Shown in pieces: positions 1 to 8,619 of a stretch of 64,000 nt of DNA. The stretch is from JBKBII01 sp046299415 (GTDB lineage: Bacteria; Pseudomonadota; Gammaproteobacteria; Ectothiorhodospirales; Ectothiorhodospiraceae). A model generated the notes under the pieces. It was not told where the DNA came from. It saw nothing but the letters and a program-made list of their open reading frames with translations, and did not search any database. The DNA lies in contig JBKBII010000002.1 of the NCBI GenBank assembly GCA_046299415.1, forward strand, positions 274,510 to 338,509, in the 5' to 3' direction. The stretch's first letter is position 1. Each line of letters opens with the position of its first letter. Both the position numbers and the translations under genes were made by a program.

Positions 1-155
1 GTCGTCTTGCCGACGCCACGGGTGCCGGTCAGAAGATACGCGTGGTGCAGACGCTGCTGCGCGAAGGCGTTGGAAAGCGCCTGCACGACGGCTGGCTGCC
101 CGACCAACTCATCGAATCGGGATGGACGCCATTTTCGAGCGAGCGCTTGATGCAT
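1..155 (-). CDS. dnaX: DNA polymerase III subunit gamma/tau, N-terminal fragment (cut by window edge)
   Basis: Clamp-loader ATPase of the replicative polymerase. The visible 51 residues begin MHQALARKWRP, continue with FDELVGQ and reach the Walker A loop GTRGVGKT, which is the standard start of bacterial DnaX. The ATG at 155-153 is the natural start because the family begins a few residues before the ARKWRP motif. The rest of the gene lies left of the window. The SRP RNA gene lies upstream on the same strand, a pairing common in gammaproteobacteria. Whether a tau/gamma frameshift site exists cannot be judged from this fragment. Confidence 0.95.
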   Translation of the reverse strand, partial: MHQALARKWRPSRFDELVGQPAVVQALSNAFAQQRLHHAYLLTGTRGVGKT

Positions 156-693
156 GTGAACCCCAGTTGGACGGAACGGACAGAGGCCAAGCGTTTGGCG
201 GCGGAGTCCCATCTCACCAAGCGCTCGCGACCACGTTACGAGAACCAGTCGACGTCGGCCACAAGACATGGCGAAGAGGGGCGTCGCGGGGATCGCCGCA
301 GTCGATATCACGCTTTCGATCCGACGTCGGCTCGAATCCCCCGGGCGGAACCCGCACCTCATCGAACAGACCAACTCAGGGTGTCTAACTCCTGGTTAAA
401 GCCGCAACGAGCGAACAACAGCCGCATCACCGAAACTGGATCGATAAAACGACCGCATCCGCATCGCGATTCAGATCCAACACAAAGTCCGGATCCCTTC
501 GCGCAAACGAGACTCTGATCGTCCGAACCGGGGCATCGAGCGGACGCAGTCAGATGCGCGGTAGCCATAAACGATGGGGCGACGACCCAAGCGAGTCGAC
601 TGCAGCAATGAGCGCCTGCCGATCCGGGCTCATACCACACCATGGAAAATCGGCATGGACGCAACGACCCATCAGCATCACGCCTCGGAAAAG
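156..693. other. Intergenic region between dnaX and the SRP RNA gene
   Basis: I see no convincing gene here. Open frames on both strands have no recognisable product. The stretch should hold the dnaX promoter on the minus strand, but no clear -35/-10 pair could be picked out. Confidence 0.4.
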
Positions 694-808
694 GGTGGCG
701 ACCCGTACCCGCCACACCCCGGCACCCAAAGGATTCACTACCGTTGCTCCCTTCCGGGCCTGGCGGGGTTCGTGAAGCTTCGTCGCGAGGGGACCGATCC
801 GGGCCACC
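694..808 (-). ncRNA. ffs: Signal recognition particle RNA, small bacterial (4.5S) type
   Basis: The minus-strand transcript contains the SRP RNA tetraloop/symmetric-loop core (CCAGGCCCGGAAGGGAGCA), the feature bound by the Ffh M domain. The ends pair: GGTGGC at 808-803 with GCCACC at 699-694. The 115-nt length matches the roughly 114-nt E. coli 4.5S RNA. It partners Ffh and FtsY in co-translational targeting of membrane proteins. The ends are inferred from the terminal helix and could be off by a few bases. Confidence 0.93.
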
Positions 809-1262
809 GTCAACAGCCAGCCACTAATGGCGAGCTTCACAAGAGCATGAGCAATCGCCCCACCTGCGTCAACCCGCGCTCGGATGCGCGCATCGGTCGG
901 CGCGGTCGTCACGAGCCCCTGACCGAGCATTCAGCTGACGCTGGACCTGTATGACCACGATTGACGAGTCGCCGCGACCTCAGCCCGGCCCCACAGCCCG
1001 GGTGCGAAACCCCACTTCGTCAGGTCAGACCTCTTTAACGTCAGTTTTCTTTTGACTTAAAGTTCGCCTTCTCCGGCTCTACAAAGAAGTCGGCGAGCCT
1101 GCTTGATAGTAAAAAACTATCGAATAAATGGAGAAAAACGCTTAGACGAATCACCACCGAGTCCGTAGATTGGGCTTCGTGGTTCGCGTCAAACGCAACG
1201 GCCGAGCCCACGGAATCACTCAAACTTCGCTCCATACGAAACTTCAATCCGAGGGAAACCCA
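809..1262. other. Intergenic region upstream of the Prx-Grx gene
   Basis: No gene is seen. The region is AT-richer around 1040-1145, as expected for a promoter area, and carries the OxyR-like site listed separately. Confidence 0.4.
1105..1142 (+). promoter_or_regulatory. Candidate OxyR binding site
   Basis: Bases 1106-1120 read ATAG-T-AAAAAA-CTAT, an inverted repeat with the ATAG/CTAT half-sites and 7-base spacing of the OxyR consensus. Seven bases further, 1128-1142 gives a degenerate second copy (ATGG...CGCT). The site is about 120-155 bases before the peroxiredoxin-glutaredoxin start, where a peroxide-responsive activator would act. OxyR control of related Prx-Grx fusions is known. Binding here is inferred from the motif only. 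Confidence 0.5.
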
Positions 1263-2009
1263 ATGGAACTCAAAGATCGCATCGGTCAGCGCATCCCGAG
1301 CGTCACCTTTCGCTGCCGGAAAGATAACGACTGGCACGACGTGAAGTCCGATGAATTCTTTCGTGGCCGGACCGTGGTCGTGTTCTCCCTACCCGGCGCC
1401 TTTACGCCAACCTGCTCGTCCGCGCACGTGCCGCGTTACAACGAGCTCGCGCCCGTGTTCAAAAAGCACGGTGTCGATGAAATCGCCTGCATCTCAGTCA
1501 ACGACGGCTTTGTAATGGAAGCGTGGGCCGCGGATCAACAAGCGGATCGCGTGGTCTTTCTCGCCGACGGCAACGGAGAATTCACCGAGCAGATGGGCAT
1601 GCTCGTCGACAAAACCGATCTCGGCTTTGGCAAGCGCTCGTGGCGTTACGCGATGCTGGTCAAGGACGGCGTGATCGAGAAACAATTCATCGAACCCGAC
1701 GAACCGGGCGACCCCTTTGTCGTATCCGACGCCGACACCATGCTTGAAGCCATCGCCCCGGGCACAGCGCGCCCCCAGGACGTCGTCGTCTTCACCAAGC
1801 CCGGCTGCCCGTATTGCGCGCGTGCCAAAGACATGCTCAAAGATGCAGGCCTTGATTACGAAGAGATCATCCTCGGCCGCGACGCAACGCTGCGCAGCTT
1901 GCGTGCCGCCACCGGCGCCATGACCGTGCCACAGATCTTCATCAACGGGCAGCGCATCGGTGGCGCCGACGATCTGGAAAACCACATGAAAAACCGCAAG
2001 GCCGCCTGA
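1263..2009 (+). CDS. garA: Peroxiredoxin-glutaredoxin fusion (glutathione- or glutathione-amide-dependent peroxidase, GarA-like)
   Basis: A 248-residue thiol peroxidase in the cytoplasm. Residues 1-165 are a Prx5-type peroxiredoxin with peroxidatic Cys51 in FTPTC. Residues 173-248 are a glutaredoxin domain with the active site CPYC (Cys182, Cys185), which supplies electrons from glutathione to the peroxidase half. The fused layout and length match Haemophilus hybrid Prx5 and Chromatium gracile GarA. The ATG at 1263 is chosen because the conserved domain starts there; an earlier in-frame ATG adds 31 unrelated residues. A glutathione-reductase-like gene lies 740 bases downstream, so the two probably form one peroxide-reducing cycle. 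The symbol is by analogy. Confidence 0.92.
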   Translation: MELKDRIGQRIPSVTFRCRKDNDWHDVKSDEFFRGRTVVVFSLPGAFTPTCSSAHVPRYNELAPVFKKHGVDEIACISVNDGFVMEAWAADQQADRVVFLADGNGEFTEQMGMLVDKTDLGFGKRSWRYAMLVKDGVIEKQFIEPDEPGDPFVVSDADTMLEAIAPGTARPQDVVVFTKPGCPYCARAKDMLKDAGLDYEEIILGRDATLRSLRAATGAMTVPQIFINGQRIGGADDLENHMKNRKAA

Positions 2010-2751
2010 CGCGAGCACGCCTCCGGTTGATTGATCAAGCCTCCGCTTGAGCGGAGGCTGATCGAGACCGCCAGGTGGCGTTCGGAATGTTCGCCAGCAC
2101 GACGACGCCCCACTGCCCCGATCGAGAGATCCGGGCGCCCGCAGGGTAGCAACGGCGAACATCGAACGACCCAATACGCGCTGCTGCGTTCGCGCAGCAC
2201 GGCCTGGCGAATCCCGCGAGACCGCAAACGCTCGGCGATCGTATCGACACAGGATTCACAACCCACGGTGCGCTCAACATCACGGTCGAGTGATACAGCA
2301 TCCAACATCGCTCAACCGCGAAGCCCTGAGCAGATCGACTCGTGCGCGAGAAAATACTGACGGCCGCCGATCGTGAGTCCTGATCGTAGCGTCCTGACAT
2401 CGTGGCGAGTGGTCGATCAGCGTCAAGCCGCCGCGCGATTTTGCGTCACTACGGACACTCGAGCAGTTGCGACTCGCGCCCGCGACGCGGCCCAGTCTGC
2501 CCGTCATTAAAAATATGCGACGGGATGAATCGTGGCTCGCGCCGACCGTGCGCGACTGCACAACCAACAGAAGCTACTGATCGGTCCTTCGCGTACGAAC
2601 GGGCCGTCGCGCGGATGGTCATCAGACCGGCCCCGCGAACTTTGCCCTCAAATAAAAGAATCGACATCGCAGACGCACCCGATCACGCGCAACTCTGCAG
2701 TCACTTTCGCCCGACAACCTTTCGAACTTCTCAAACTCGGTGGAGCACGCC
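2010..2751. other. Intergenic region between the peroxidase and reductase genes
   Basis: No gene is convincing in these 740 bases. The start of the region holds a strong hairpin (listed separately), so the two flanking genes may be separate transcription units. Base composition stays like that of the surrounding genome. Confidence 0.4.
2038..2059 (+). terminator. Hairpin after the Prx-Grx gene
   Basis: A 9-bp perfect stem (AGCCTCCGC/GCGGAGGCT) closes a TTGA loop 29 bases after the stop codon. There is no T tract, so it may be a transcript-stabilising hairpin or a weak terminator. Confidence 0.5.
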
Positions 2752-4134
2752 ATGCAACAACGCGACGTTTTGATCATCGGTGGAGGCAGCGGCGGGCTCG
2801 GGCTCGCTGAACGCGCTGCCGCCTACGGGCGCAAGGTCACAGTTTTCGACCCCAACCCCCTCGGCGGAACCTGCGTCAATGTCGGCTGTGTACCAAAGAA
2901 ACTGACTTACTACGCCGCACACGCTCTCGAATGGGCCGAGCGCGGCCATGAGTTCGGCCTCGACATCGGCGTCGACGGCTTCGACTACGGGTTGCTCAAA
3001 ACGCGACGCGACGACCTGCTGGCCAGCCTCAATCGTTACTGGTCCGGACATCTAGAAAAACTGGGCGTCGAACACATCTCGGCGCACGCGCGCCTGGTCG
3101 ACGCCAACATCGTCGAAGCGAATGGACAACGATTTCGCGCTGACCGAATCGTCATCGCAACCGGCGGTGCGCCGATCGTCCCTCCCGTCGACGGCGCCGC
3201 GCTCGGTGGCACATCTGACGACTTTTTCGCCTGGACCGATTTGCCGCGCTCGGTCGCGATCATCGGCGCCGGCTACATCGGACTCGAATTCGCCGGCATG
3301 CTCGCCACCTTTGGTGTCGACGTCACCGTGATCGCGATGGAGTCCAAAGTCCTGGAAATGTTCGATCCAATGATTTCGGAAGTCCTCGCCCAGCATCTCG
3401 CCGAACAGGGCGTCAAAACCATCCTCGGCACCACCGTCACCGGTCTCGAGGGTGAAGCCGGGCATGTCACCGTCCGCGCTGGCGATCAGCGCATCGGCAC
3501 ATTCGAGCGTGCGATCTGGGCCGTCGGACGCCGTCCGGCCACCCGCGACCTGGGGCTTGAAGCGACCGGAGTCGAAATCGCCCGCAACGGCACGCTACCC
3601 GCAGGGCCCTTCGGCGAAACCGCAGTCGAATCGATCTTCGCGCTCGGTGACGTGACGGGGCGCGCGCCGCTCACGCCCGTGGCGATCGCCGCCGGACGCC
3701 GGCTCGCCGAGCGCTGGTTCGGGAACCACGATATCGAGCCGGTCAATTACGACCTCGTGCCAACTGTGACGTTTACACACCCCCCCGCGGGCAGCGTCGG
3801 ACTCACCGAAACCGCAGCGGTCGAGGCCCACGGCGACACCGTGAAAATCTACGAAACGCGCTTCGTCGGCCTGTCGCGGGCCTTCGCCGACCATGCCAAA
3901 GCGCCCAGCGCGTTCAAACTCGTCTGCGTCGGCGACGATGAGCGCGTCACAGGCGTCCACATGATCGGCGAAGGCGTCGACGAAATGCTGCAAGGGTTCG
4001 CCGTTGCCGTCGTCATGGGGGCCACCAAAGCCGACTTCGACCGTACGATCGCGATCCATCCCACGGCATCAGAGGAGCTCGTCACGCTTAAACCCAACGA
4101 CTCTCGACCTGGCCGTCGGCCCAACCACGACTGA
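2752..4134 (+). CDS. garB: Glutathione-disulfide reductase family flavoprotein, possibly glutathione amide reductase
   Basis: A 460-residue FAD enzyme that reduces glutathione (or glutathione amide) disulfide. It has the FAD motif GGGSGG near residue 10, the redox disulfide GGTCVNVGCVPKK (Cys41, Cys46), the second nucleotide-binding motif GAGYIG at 172-177, and a C-terminal HPTASEELV segment with the catalytic His. The two arginines that select NADPH in E. coli GR are absent; the segment after the second Rossmann strand reads VIAMESKVLEMFD with Glu197, resembling Chromatium gracile GarB, which prefers NADH. Start at 2752 is supported by GGAG six bases upstream; an in-frame GTG at 2740 is less likely. 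It probably recycles the thiol used by the upstream peroxidase. Assignment to the reductase family is firm; the substrate is inferred. Confidence 0.88.
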   Translation: MQQRDVLIIGGGSGGLGLAERAAAYGRKVTVFDPNPLGGTCVNVGCVPKKLTYYAAHALEWAERGHEFGLDIGVDGFDYGLLKTRRDDLLASLNRYWSGHLEKLGVEHISAHARLVDANIVEANGQRFRADRIVIATGGAPIVPPVDGAALGGTSDDFFAWTDLPRSVAIIGAGYIGLEFAGMLATFGVDVTVIAMESKVLEMFDPMISEVLAQHLAEQGVKTILGTTVTGLEGEAGHVTVRAGDQRIGTFERAIWAVGRRPATRDLGLEATGVEIARNGTLPAGPFGETAVESIFALGDVTGRAPLTPVAIAAGRRLAERWFGNHDIEPVNYDLVPTVTFTHPPAGSVGLTETAAVEAHGDTVKIYETRFVGLSRAFADHAKAPSAFKLVCVGDDERVTGVHMIGEGVDEMLQGFAVAVVMGATKADFDRTIAIHPTASEELVTLKPNDSRPGRRPNHD

Positions 4135-4550
4135 GATCAACGCCAAACCGCTATCCTTCGACCACGACATCGACATCGTCGCATCGCCGTGCGTCCTACG
4201 GGGTCGCGCGTCCACTTGACTGCCCGATGTCATCCGCGGGTCACTCGACCGCGTCACACGATGGGCCGCCCCGATCATCGGGTCGGCCCTTTTTCTGGCT
4301 TTCGCTCCCACCGAAAACGGTTTCCAGCGCGCCACCGTTGACGCTTTCGCCCACGTTGATAGAGGCAGCGGCGTCGACGATCGAGACCAACTTCCCGCAA
4401 CCTGAAACGATGCCCACCCTTGGTCGCTTTCTGCGCAAGACTTGATCCAGCGCAATTCTTCACGCGTGCGGTACCGACACACTCCTCGGACCAGAGCCCT
4501 AGCGCCAACGATTTGGCGTTTTAACCAAGCGGCGCAACGAAGAGATACAC
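4135..4550. other. Intergenic region between the reductase and ompW
   Basis: No gene is seen. It contains a strong terminator near 4263 and a small hairpin at 4503-4518 followed by TTTT, just before ompW. Confidence 0.45.
4263..4294 (+). terminator. Rho-independent terminator after the reductase gene
   Basis: Bases 4263-4289 form a nearly perfect palindrome (GGGCCG...CGGCCC arms around CCCGATCATCGGG, one mispaired position), followed by TTTTT. It sits about 130 bases after the stop codon. Confidence 0.75.
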
Positions 4551-5312
4551 ATGACTCACGATCAACAAAATGCGTTCAGCCGGACCTACGGCCAGGCGCA
4601 CGCGATGGCAACCCTGGTCGCACGCACACAGCAGGCTCGTCGCCATCCCTACGCCTTCGCCGCGTCCATCGTCTTCTGCACGCCCCTTATCGGCGCGCTC
4701 ACCCCAGCCCAGGCCCTCGAAGCCGGCGACCGCTTGCTGCGCTTCGGACCCACCGTGGTCGCCCCCAACGACGATAGCGGGCCACTTACGCTCAATGGCG
4801 ACAGCTTCGCGCCGGCAGGCGCGGTCGGCGTCAAAAACGGCGCCGCGCTGAGCATCAGCGCCACCTACATGGTGAGCTCGAATGTCGGTGTCGAACTTCT
4901 CGCAGCAACGCCATTTCGTCACGACGTCACGCTCGCCAGCGTTGGCACCATCGCCGAGACCCAGCAGCTGCCGCCTACGCTCTCGCTGCAATGGCATTTC
5001 GACACACCAGGCCCCGTGCGCCCTTACCTCGGAGCTGGCATCAACTACACGACGTTCTTCAACAGCAAGACCAAAGGCGCGCTCCGCGACGATCTGGGCT
5101 TTACCCGCATCAGCCTGAAAGACTCCGTCGGCTGGTCGCTACAAGCTGGGCTCGACATCGACCTCAACGATCGCTGGTTCGTCGGCGCCTCGCTGTACTA
5201 CATGGCGATCGACACCACCGCGACCATTCGCAACCCACAGGGCGACACCTTGCGCGTCAACGTCGACATCGACCCTTGGGCGATCATGCTCGGTGCCGGC
5301 GTGCGTTTTTGA
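4551..5312 (+). CDS. ompW: OmpW family outer membrane protein
   Basis: A 253-residue predicted eight-stranded outer-membrane barrel. An N-terminal extension of about 30 residues precedes a signal-like hydrophobic stretch ending near PAQA. The mature part has OmpW hallmarks: GAVGVKNGAALSISATYM, the YLGAGINYTTFF strand, and an alternating pattern ending in GAGVRF with a terminal Phe for BAM recognition. OmpW channels pass small hydrophobic compounds and are often stress regulated. The annotated ATG leaves an unusually long N-region; in-frame ATG codons at 4570s-4605 would give a more ordinary signal peptide. No operon partner is evident. Confidence 0.88.
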   Translation: MTHDQQNAFSRTYGQAHAMATLVARTQQARRHPYAFAASIVFCTPLIGALTPAQALEAGDRLLRFGPTVVAPNDDSGPLTLNGDSFAPAGAVGVKNGAALSISATYMVSSNVGVELLAATPFRHDVTLASVGTIAETQQLPPTLSLQWHFDTPGPVRPYLGAGINYTTFFNSKTKGALRDDLGFTRISLKDSVGWSLQAGLDIDLNDRWFVGASLYYMAIDTTATIRNPQGDTLRVNVDIDPWAIMLGAGVRF

Positions 5313-5867
5313 TTCGTCGCGGCCCAAAACCGCGCGCTGACCCTAAAAGGGTCATGCATCAATCGATCGCATGACCCCTGGCGCGCAATCGCGCCGCGAC
5401 ACCCCAAACGTCGGGATTCACCATGTTGGGATTCATCGCGATGCGATTGATGGCGAATGGAAGGAGCCTCGATCGTCGCGAGCCCGGGCACGACACTTGC
5501 TGACGGCAGCCCCCAATCTCGGCGAGTCAAGAACCGTCAGATCATGCCGGACCATCGCCAGCGGATCGTCACCTGAAATTGGGACGGAGCGCATGGGACA
5601 CCGCTCATGATGCGCTCTTGGCAAACGTCGGATCGCCGCGTGGAAATCTCCTAGGGAAACCCTGTAATCGCCATCGGGGCACTCTCCAGGCAACCCCTAA
5701 ACCCGCCGATCTCGGACGCGCCACCACCCCGATCACCGCCTGCCGTTTTTCGACTCCGTACCAAAACAGACGGGTTGGTCACGTCTCATCACCCCTTCAA
5801 GATCGATACAATCCTGAGATACTCCTAGCGACTCGTGTAGGCCACCGGCCACCTCAAGGGGCGAGAT
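5313..5867. other. Intergenic region between ompW and the HDOD gene
   Basis: No gene is convincing. A hairpin lies at 5349-5377. Further on, 5640-5705 has short self-complementary segments (AGGGAAACCCT and GGGGCACTCTCCAGGCAACCCC) that do not match a riboswitch class I know. Confidence 0.4.
5349..5377 (+). terminator. Hairpin after ompW
   Basis: A 9-bp stem (GGGTCATGC/GCATGACCC) with an 11-base loop begins 37 bases after the ompW stop. No T tract follows, so termination strength is uncertain. Confidence 0.4.
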
Positions 5868-6722
5868 TTGTCTCAGCGACAGATGATCGAAAAGTTTCTC
5901 GACCGACTGCGCGAAGACGCCCATCAGGGTCGGCTCGAGCTGCCGGTCCTTCCCGATGTTGCAATCCAAGCGCTATTCATCGCCGACCAGCCCGATACGA
6001 CCATCAGCGACATCGCCGATCTCGTCTCGCGCGATTCAGCGATTGCCGGTCGTATCATCCGTCACGCGAACAGTCCGGCCTACCGTGGAACGACACCCTG
6101 CACAACGCTGCGCGCCGCGATCACACGGCTTGGCCTGCAGCGCGCGCGTCAAATCATCATCGCGCTGGCCATGCGAGAAACCTTCGAGACCGGCATCGAC
6201 AGCATCGCCGAACGCGCCGAGACGCTGTGGAAACACTCACTCGATGTTGCGATCCTGAGCTACCTGATTGCCCGCACTCAGCGCCACCTCGACGCCGAGG
6301 TGGCGCTGCTGGCGGGCCTCGTACACGACATCGGCGCCCTACCCATCCTCAAACGCGCGGCCGTCGATCCCGCGCTTTCACAGGACCCCGAAGCCCTCGA
6401 AGTCGTCATTCGGATCGCCCACGTGGCGCTGTCGAGACTTGTTCTGAAACACTGGAACTTCCACCCGGAGACCATCCGGATCGTCGTCGAACACGAAAAA
6501 ATCGATCGCACCATCGACGACGAGGCCCCGGTGAGCGAGCTCGACGTCCTTCAGGCCGCCAACATCGAGGCATTGCGTGCAACCCGCGCCCCCCTGGCCG
6601 CTGTCGACCGGACGAAAATCGCAGCGATTCGACGCCTAGCCGAACCCCGTGGCGGCACAGAAATCCCCTGGGACCGCAACCGTCAGGCCTTCGACACGAT
6701 CAACAGCCTGTTTGCAATCTGA
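5868..6722 (+). CDS. HDOD domain protein
   Basis: A 284-residue cytoplasmic protein made almost entirely of an HDOD domain (a relative of HD phosphohydrolases usually lacking the catalytic metal site). Matching features are ELPVLPDVA near the N-terminus, DLVSRDSAIAGRIIRHANSP, the LGLQRAR segment, and LLAGLVHDIGALPIL. HDOD proteins act in signalling, chemotaxis or cyclic-di-GMP-linked regulation, but the partner is unknown here. The TTG at 5868 is preferred because AAGGGG lies six bases upstream; the next ATG, five codons on, has no ribosome site. It appears monocistronic. Confidence 0.85.
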   Translation: MSQRQMIEKFLDRLREDAHQGRLELPVLPDVAIQALFIADQPDTTISDIADLVSRDSAIAGRIIRHANSPAYRGTTPCTTLRAAITRLGLQRARQIIIALAMRETFETGIDSIAERAETLWKHSLDVAILSYLIARTQRHLDAEVALLAGLVHDIGALPILKRAAVDPALSQDPEALEVVIRIAHVALSRLVLKHWNFHPETIRIVVEHEKIDRTIDDEAPVSELDVLQAANIEALRATRAPLAAVDRTKIAAIRRLAEPRGGTEIPWDRNRQAFDTINSLFAI

Positions 6723-6892
6723 GGCAAAGCCAGAGACCAGAGGGCGTCGAAGCCGCAGAACGGCCCGAATGGCCAGCACACAAGCCATCAGCCATAAGGC
6801 GCACAGAGATCACCTCCGCGTGTGCCCGCGCCAGCGTTCGTCTAGCGTTGCCCTGACACCCATGTCGGCTCAGCGGCTGACACGCAGCGCCT

Positions 6893-7345
6893 TCACACCC
6901 CACCCTTGGTCAGCCAGCGGTCAAGCGCATTGGCGAACGCTTGTCGATCCTTTTGGTCGAGCGCGTCCGGACCCTGCGTCTGCACCCCGCTCGCACGCAG
7001 CGCCTCCATGAAATCGCGCATCGCCAAACGGGCGCCGACCGTCCCGGCGGTATACAACTCGCCGCGTGGATTCAGCGCCAACGCGCCCTTCGCGATCACC
7101 TCTGCCGCCAGCGGAATATCTGCCGTCACGACCAGATCATCGGCTGCGCACTGCTGAACGATCCAATGGTCAGCGGCATCAAAACCGGGCGGCACCTGAT
7201 GAAAGCGCACATACCGCGACGCCGGCGGGCGCAAGGCATGATTGGCCACCAGCGTCACCTGCGTTTGCGTTCTTATCGCTGCCTTGAACAGTACGTTCTT
7301 GATCACGCCGGGACAGGCATCAGCATCGACCCAGATCGTCCGCAT
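6893..7345 (-). CDS. yaiI: YaiI/YqxD family protein (DUF188)
   Basis: A 150-residue cytoplasmic protein of unproven function. It starts MRTIWVDADACPGVIK, the conserved N-terminal signature, and continues with VTADIPLAAEVI and the ALNPRGELY segment typical of DUF188. The fold is PIN-like, suggesting a nuclease-type role, but this has not been shown for the family as far as I know. The start at 7345 is chosen because the conserved region begins there; a longer frame adds eight unrelated residues. The gene stands alone on the minus strand. Confidence 0.9.
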   Translation of the reverse strand: MRTIWVDADACPGVIKNVLFKAAIRTQTQVTLVANHALRPPASRYVRFHQVPPGFDAADHWIVQQCAADDLVVTADIPLAAEVIAKGALALNPRGELYTAGTVGARLAMRDFMEALRASGVQTQGPDALDQKDRQAFANALDRWLTKGGV

Positions 7346-7785
7346 TGACTGCCCTCTCTCGACGCACAATGGTCATCGCACAATAGACCATGGCGAGCCG
7401 ACGCTCTCAACGACGATGATCGAGAGATCGCAAGCCCGTCTCGGCACGTCGCAATGACACTGAAAACGCGACATCGATCGTCGCGCGATGATGTCGCCGG
7501 GCGGGACGCTTGCTTGCTTGATCGATCGCCCATAGCCAGCCCGCGAACCACGATCGTCGACGCCAACCCCATTGTCTCGATCTCGGTTTTTTTCAGGTTG
7601 ATGCGGAGCGCTCAAAAAAACTTGTCCGACCCGTATTGCTGACACCAAGGCGGCTGTAGACTCCCGCTATCACCAAGACCAGACACAAACCGCACCGCGC
7701 CGGCAAGCGCGATCTCGCGGTCAGCGTCGTCACCCACTTCGTATATCTTTACGACCGCCAAAGCCCCGCGTTCGAGCAGGCCCTC
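7346..7785. other. Intergenic region between yaiI and the outer-membrane barrel gene
   Basis: No gene is seen. Divergent promoters for the flanking genes should lie here. Runs such as GATCGATCG and a TTTTTTT/AAAAAAA pair near 7588-7620 are the only distinct features. Confidence 0.35.
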
Positions 7786-8553
7786 ATGAAAACCTCATTC
7801 CACGCTGTGATGGTCCTCCTGGCGCTGATCGGACTCGCTTCGCAAAAAGCCGTGGCCGCCGATAATGCCGAGGGCTGGCGCTATCAACTCACACCCTATG
7901 CCTGGGCCATCGGCCTCGAGGGCCGCGTCCGACCTACAGCCGGGTTCCCGACCGTCGAAGCCGATTTATCGTTTCGCGAGCTGATCGAGGACCTCGATGC
8001 GGCGCTCTTTCTTTCCGGAACGGCGCGCAAAAACGACTGGTTACTGCTCGGCGACATCACCTGGACGTCCTCCAGCCAAGAGGGCCGGGTCGCGGTGCCT
8101 GGCGCTCCAATCCGCTTCGACGCCCGTGGGAAAGTCCGGCAGAGCGCACTGACCCTCGCCGGCGGTCGGACCGTTCTGCGTAACGATCGCGCGCACGTCG
8201 ACCTCTACACCGGGCTGCGTTTTTCACAGGTTACCGCACAAGCCGACATTCCACGGCTTTCGCTGTCGGCCCGCGATCGTTCGCGCTGGGTTGATGCACT
8301 CGTTGGCGTTCGCCTCAACATCGCCCTAACACCCAAGCTTTCAACGATCATGCAGGCTGATGTCGGTGGCGGTGGTGTATTGGGCGGCGCCGATACGACG
8401 ATTCAGGCCCTGATCGTCGCAAACTGGCAGCTGTCCGATCAGGCCTATCTGTCGGCCGGCTACCGATACCTCGACTTCGATTACCGCCGCAATGGACGCA
8501 TCGTCGATGTCGCCCAGTCCGGGCCGCTACTCGGTGTCACGTGGAAATTCTAG
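7786..8553 (+). CDS. Predicted outer-membrane beta-barrel protein
   Basis: A 255-residue exported protein with a clear signal peptide (MKTSF, hydrophobic core, cleavage after AVAA). The mature part alternates polar and hydrophobic residues (YQLTPYAWAIGLEGRV, WLLLGDITWTS, YLSAGYRYLDFDY) and ends GVTWKF with a terminal Phe, which indicates a barrel inserted by BAM. It is related in style to uncharacterised porin-like proteins; the cargo is unknown. The next gene, 66 bases on, encodes a secreted amide hydrolase, so the two may be co-transcribed. Confidence 0.75.
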   Translation: MKTSFHAVMVLLALIGLASQKAVAADNAEGWRYQLTPYAWAIGLEGRVRPTAGFPTVEADLSFRELIEDLDAALFLSGTARKNDWLLLGDITWTSSSQEGRVAVPGAPIRFDARGKVRQSALTLAGGRTVLRNDRAHVDLYTGLRFSQVTAQADIPRLSLSARDRSRWVDALVGVRLNIALTPKLSTIMQADVGGGGVLGGADTTIQALIVANWQLSDQAYLSAGYRYLDFDYRRNGRIVDVAQSGPLLGVTWKF

Positions 8554-8619
8554 TCACTCACCCGGCCTGGGCGCGGGGTCAAACAAAAACAGCTTCGCTC
8601 CTGCCGTTTTAAACACTCG

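Noticed and set aside
318..350. A GGCTCGAATCCCCC string like the T-arm of a tRNA
   Set aside because: The flanking bases do not form a T stem, anticodon arm or acceptor stem at proper spacing.
5640..5705. Possible riboswitch before the HDOD gene
   Set aside because: Short hairpins exist, but the conserved bases of the cyclic di-GMP or other known classes are not present.
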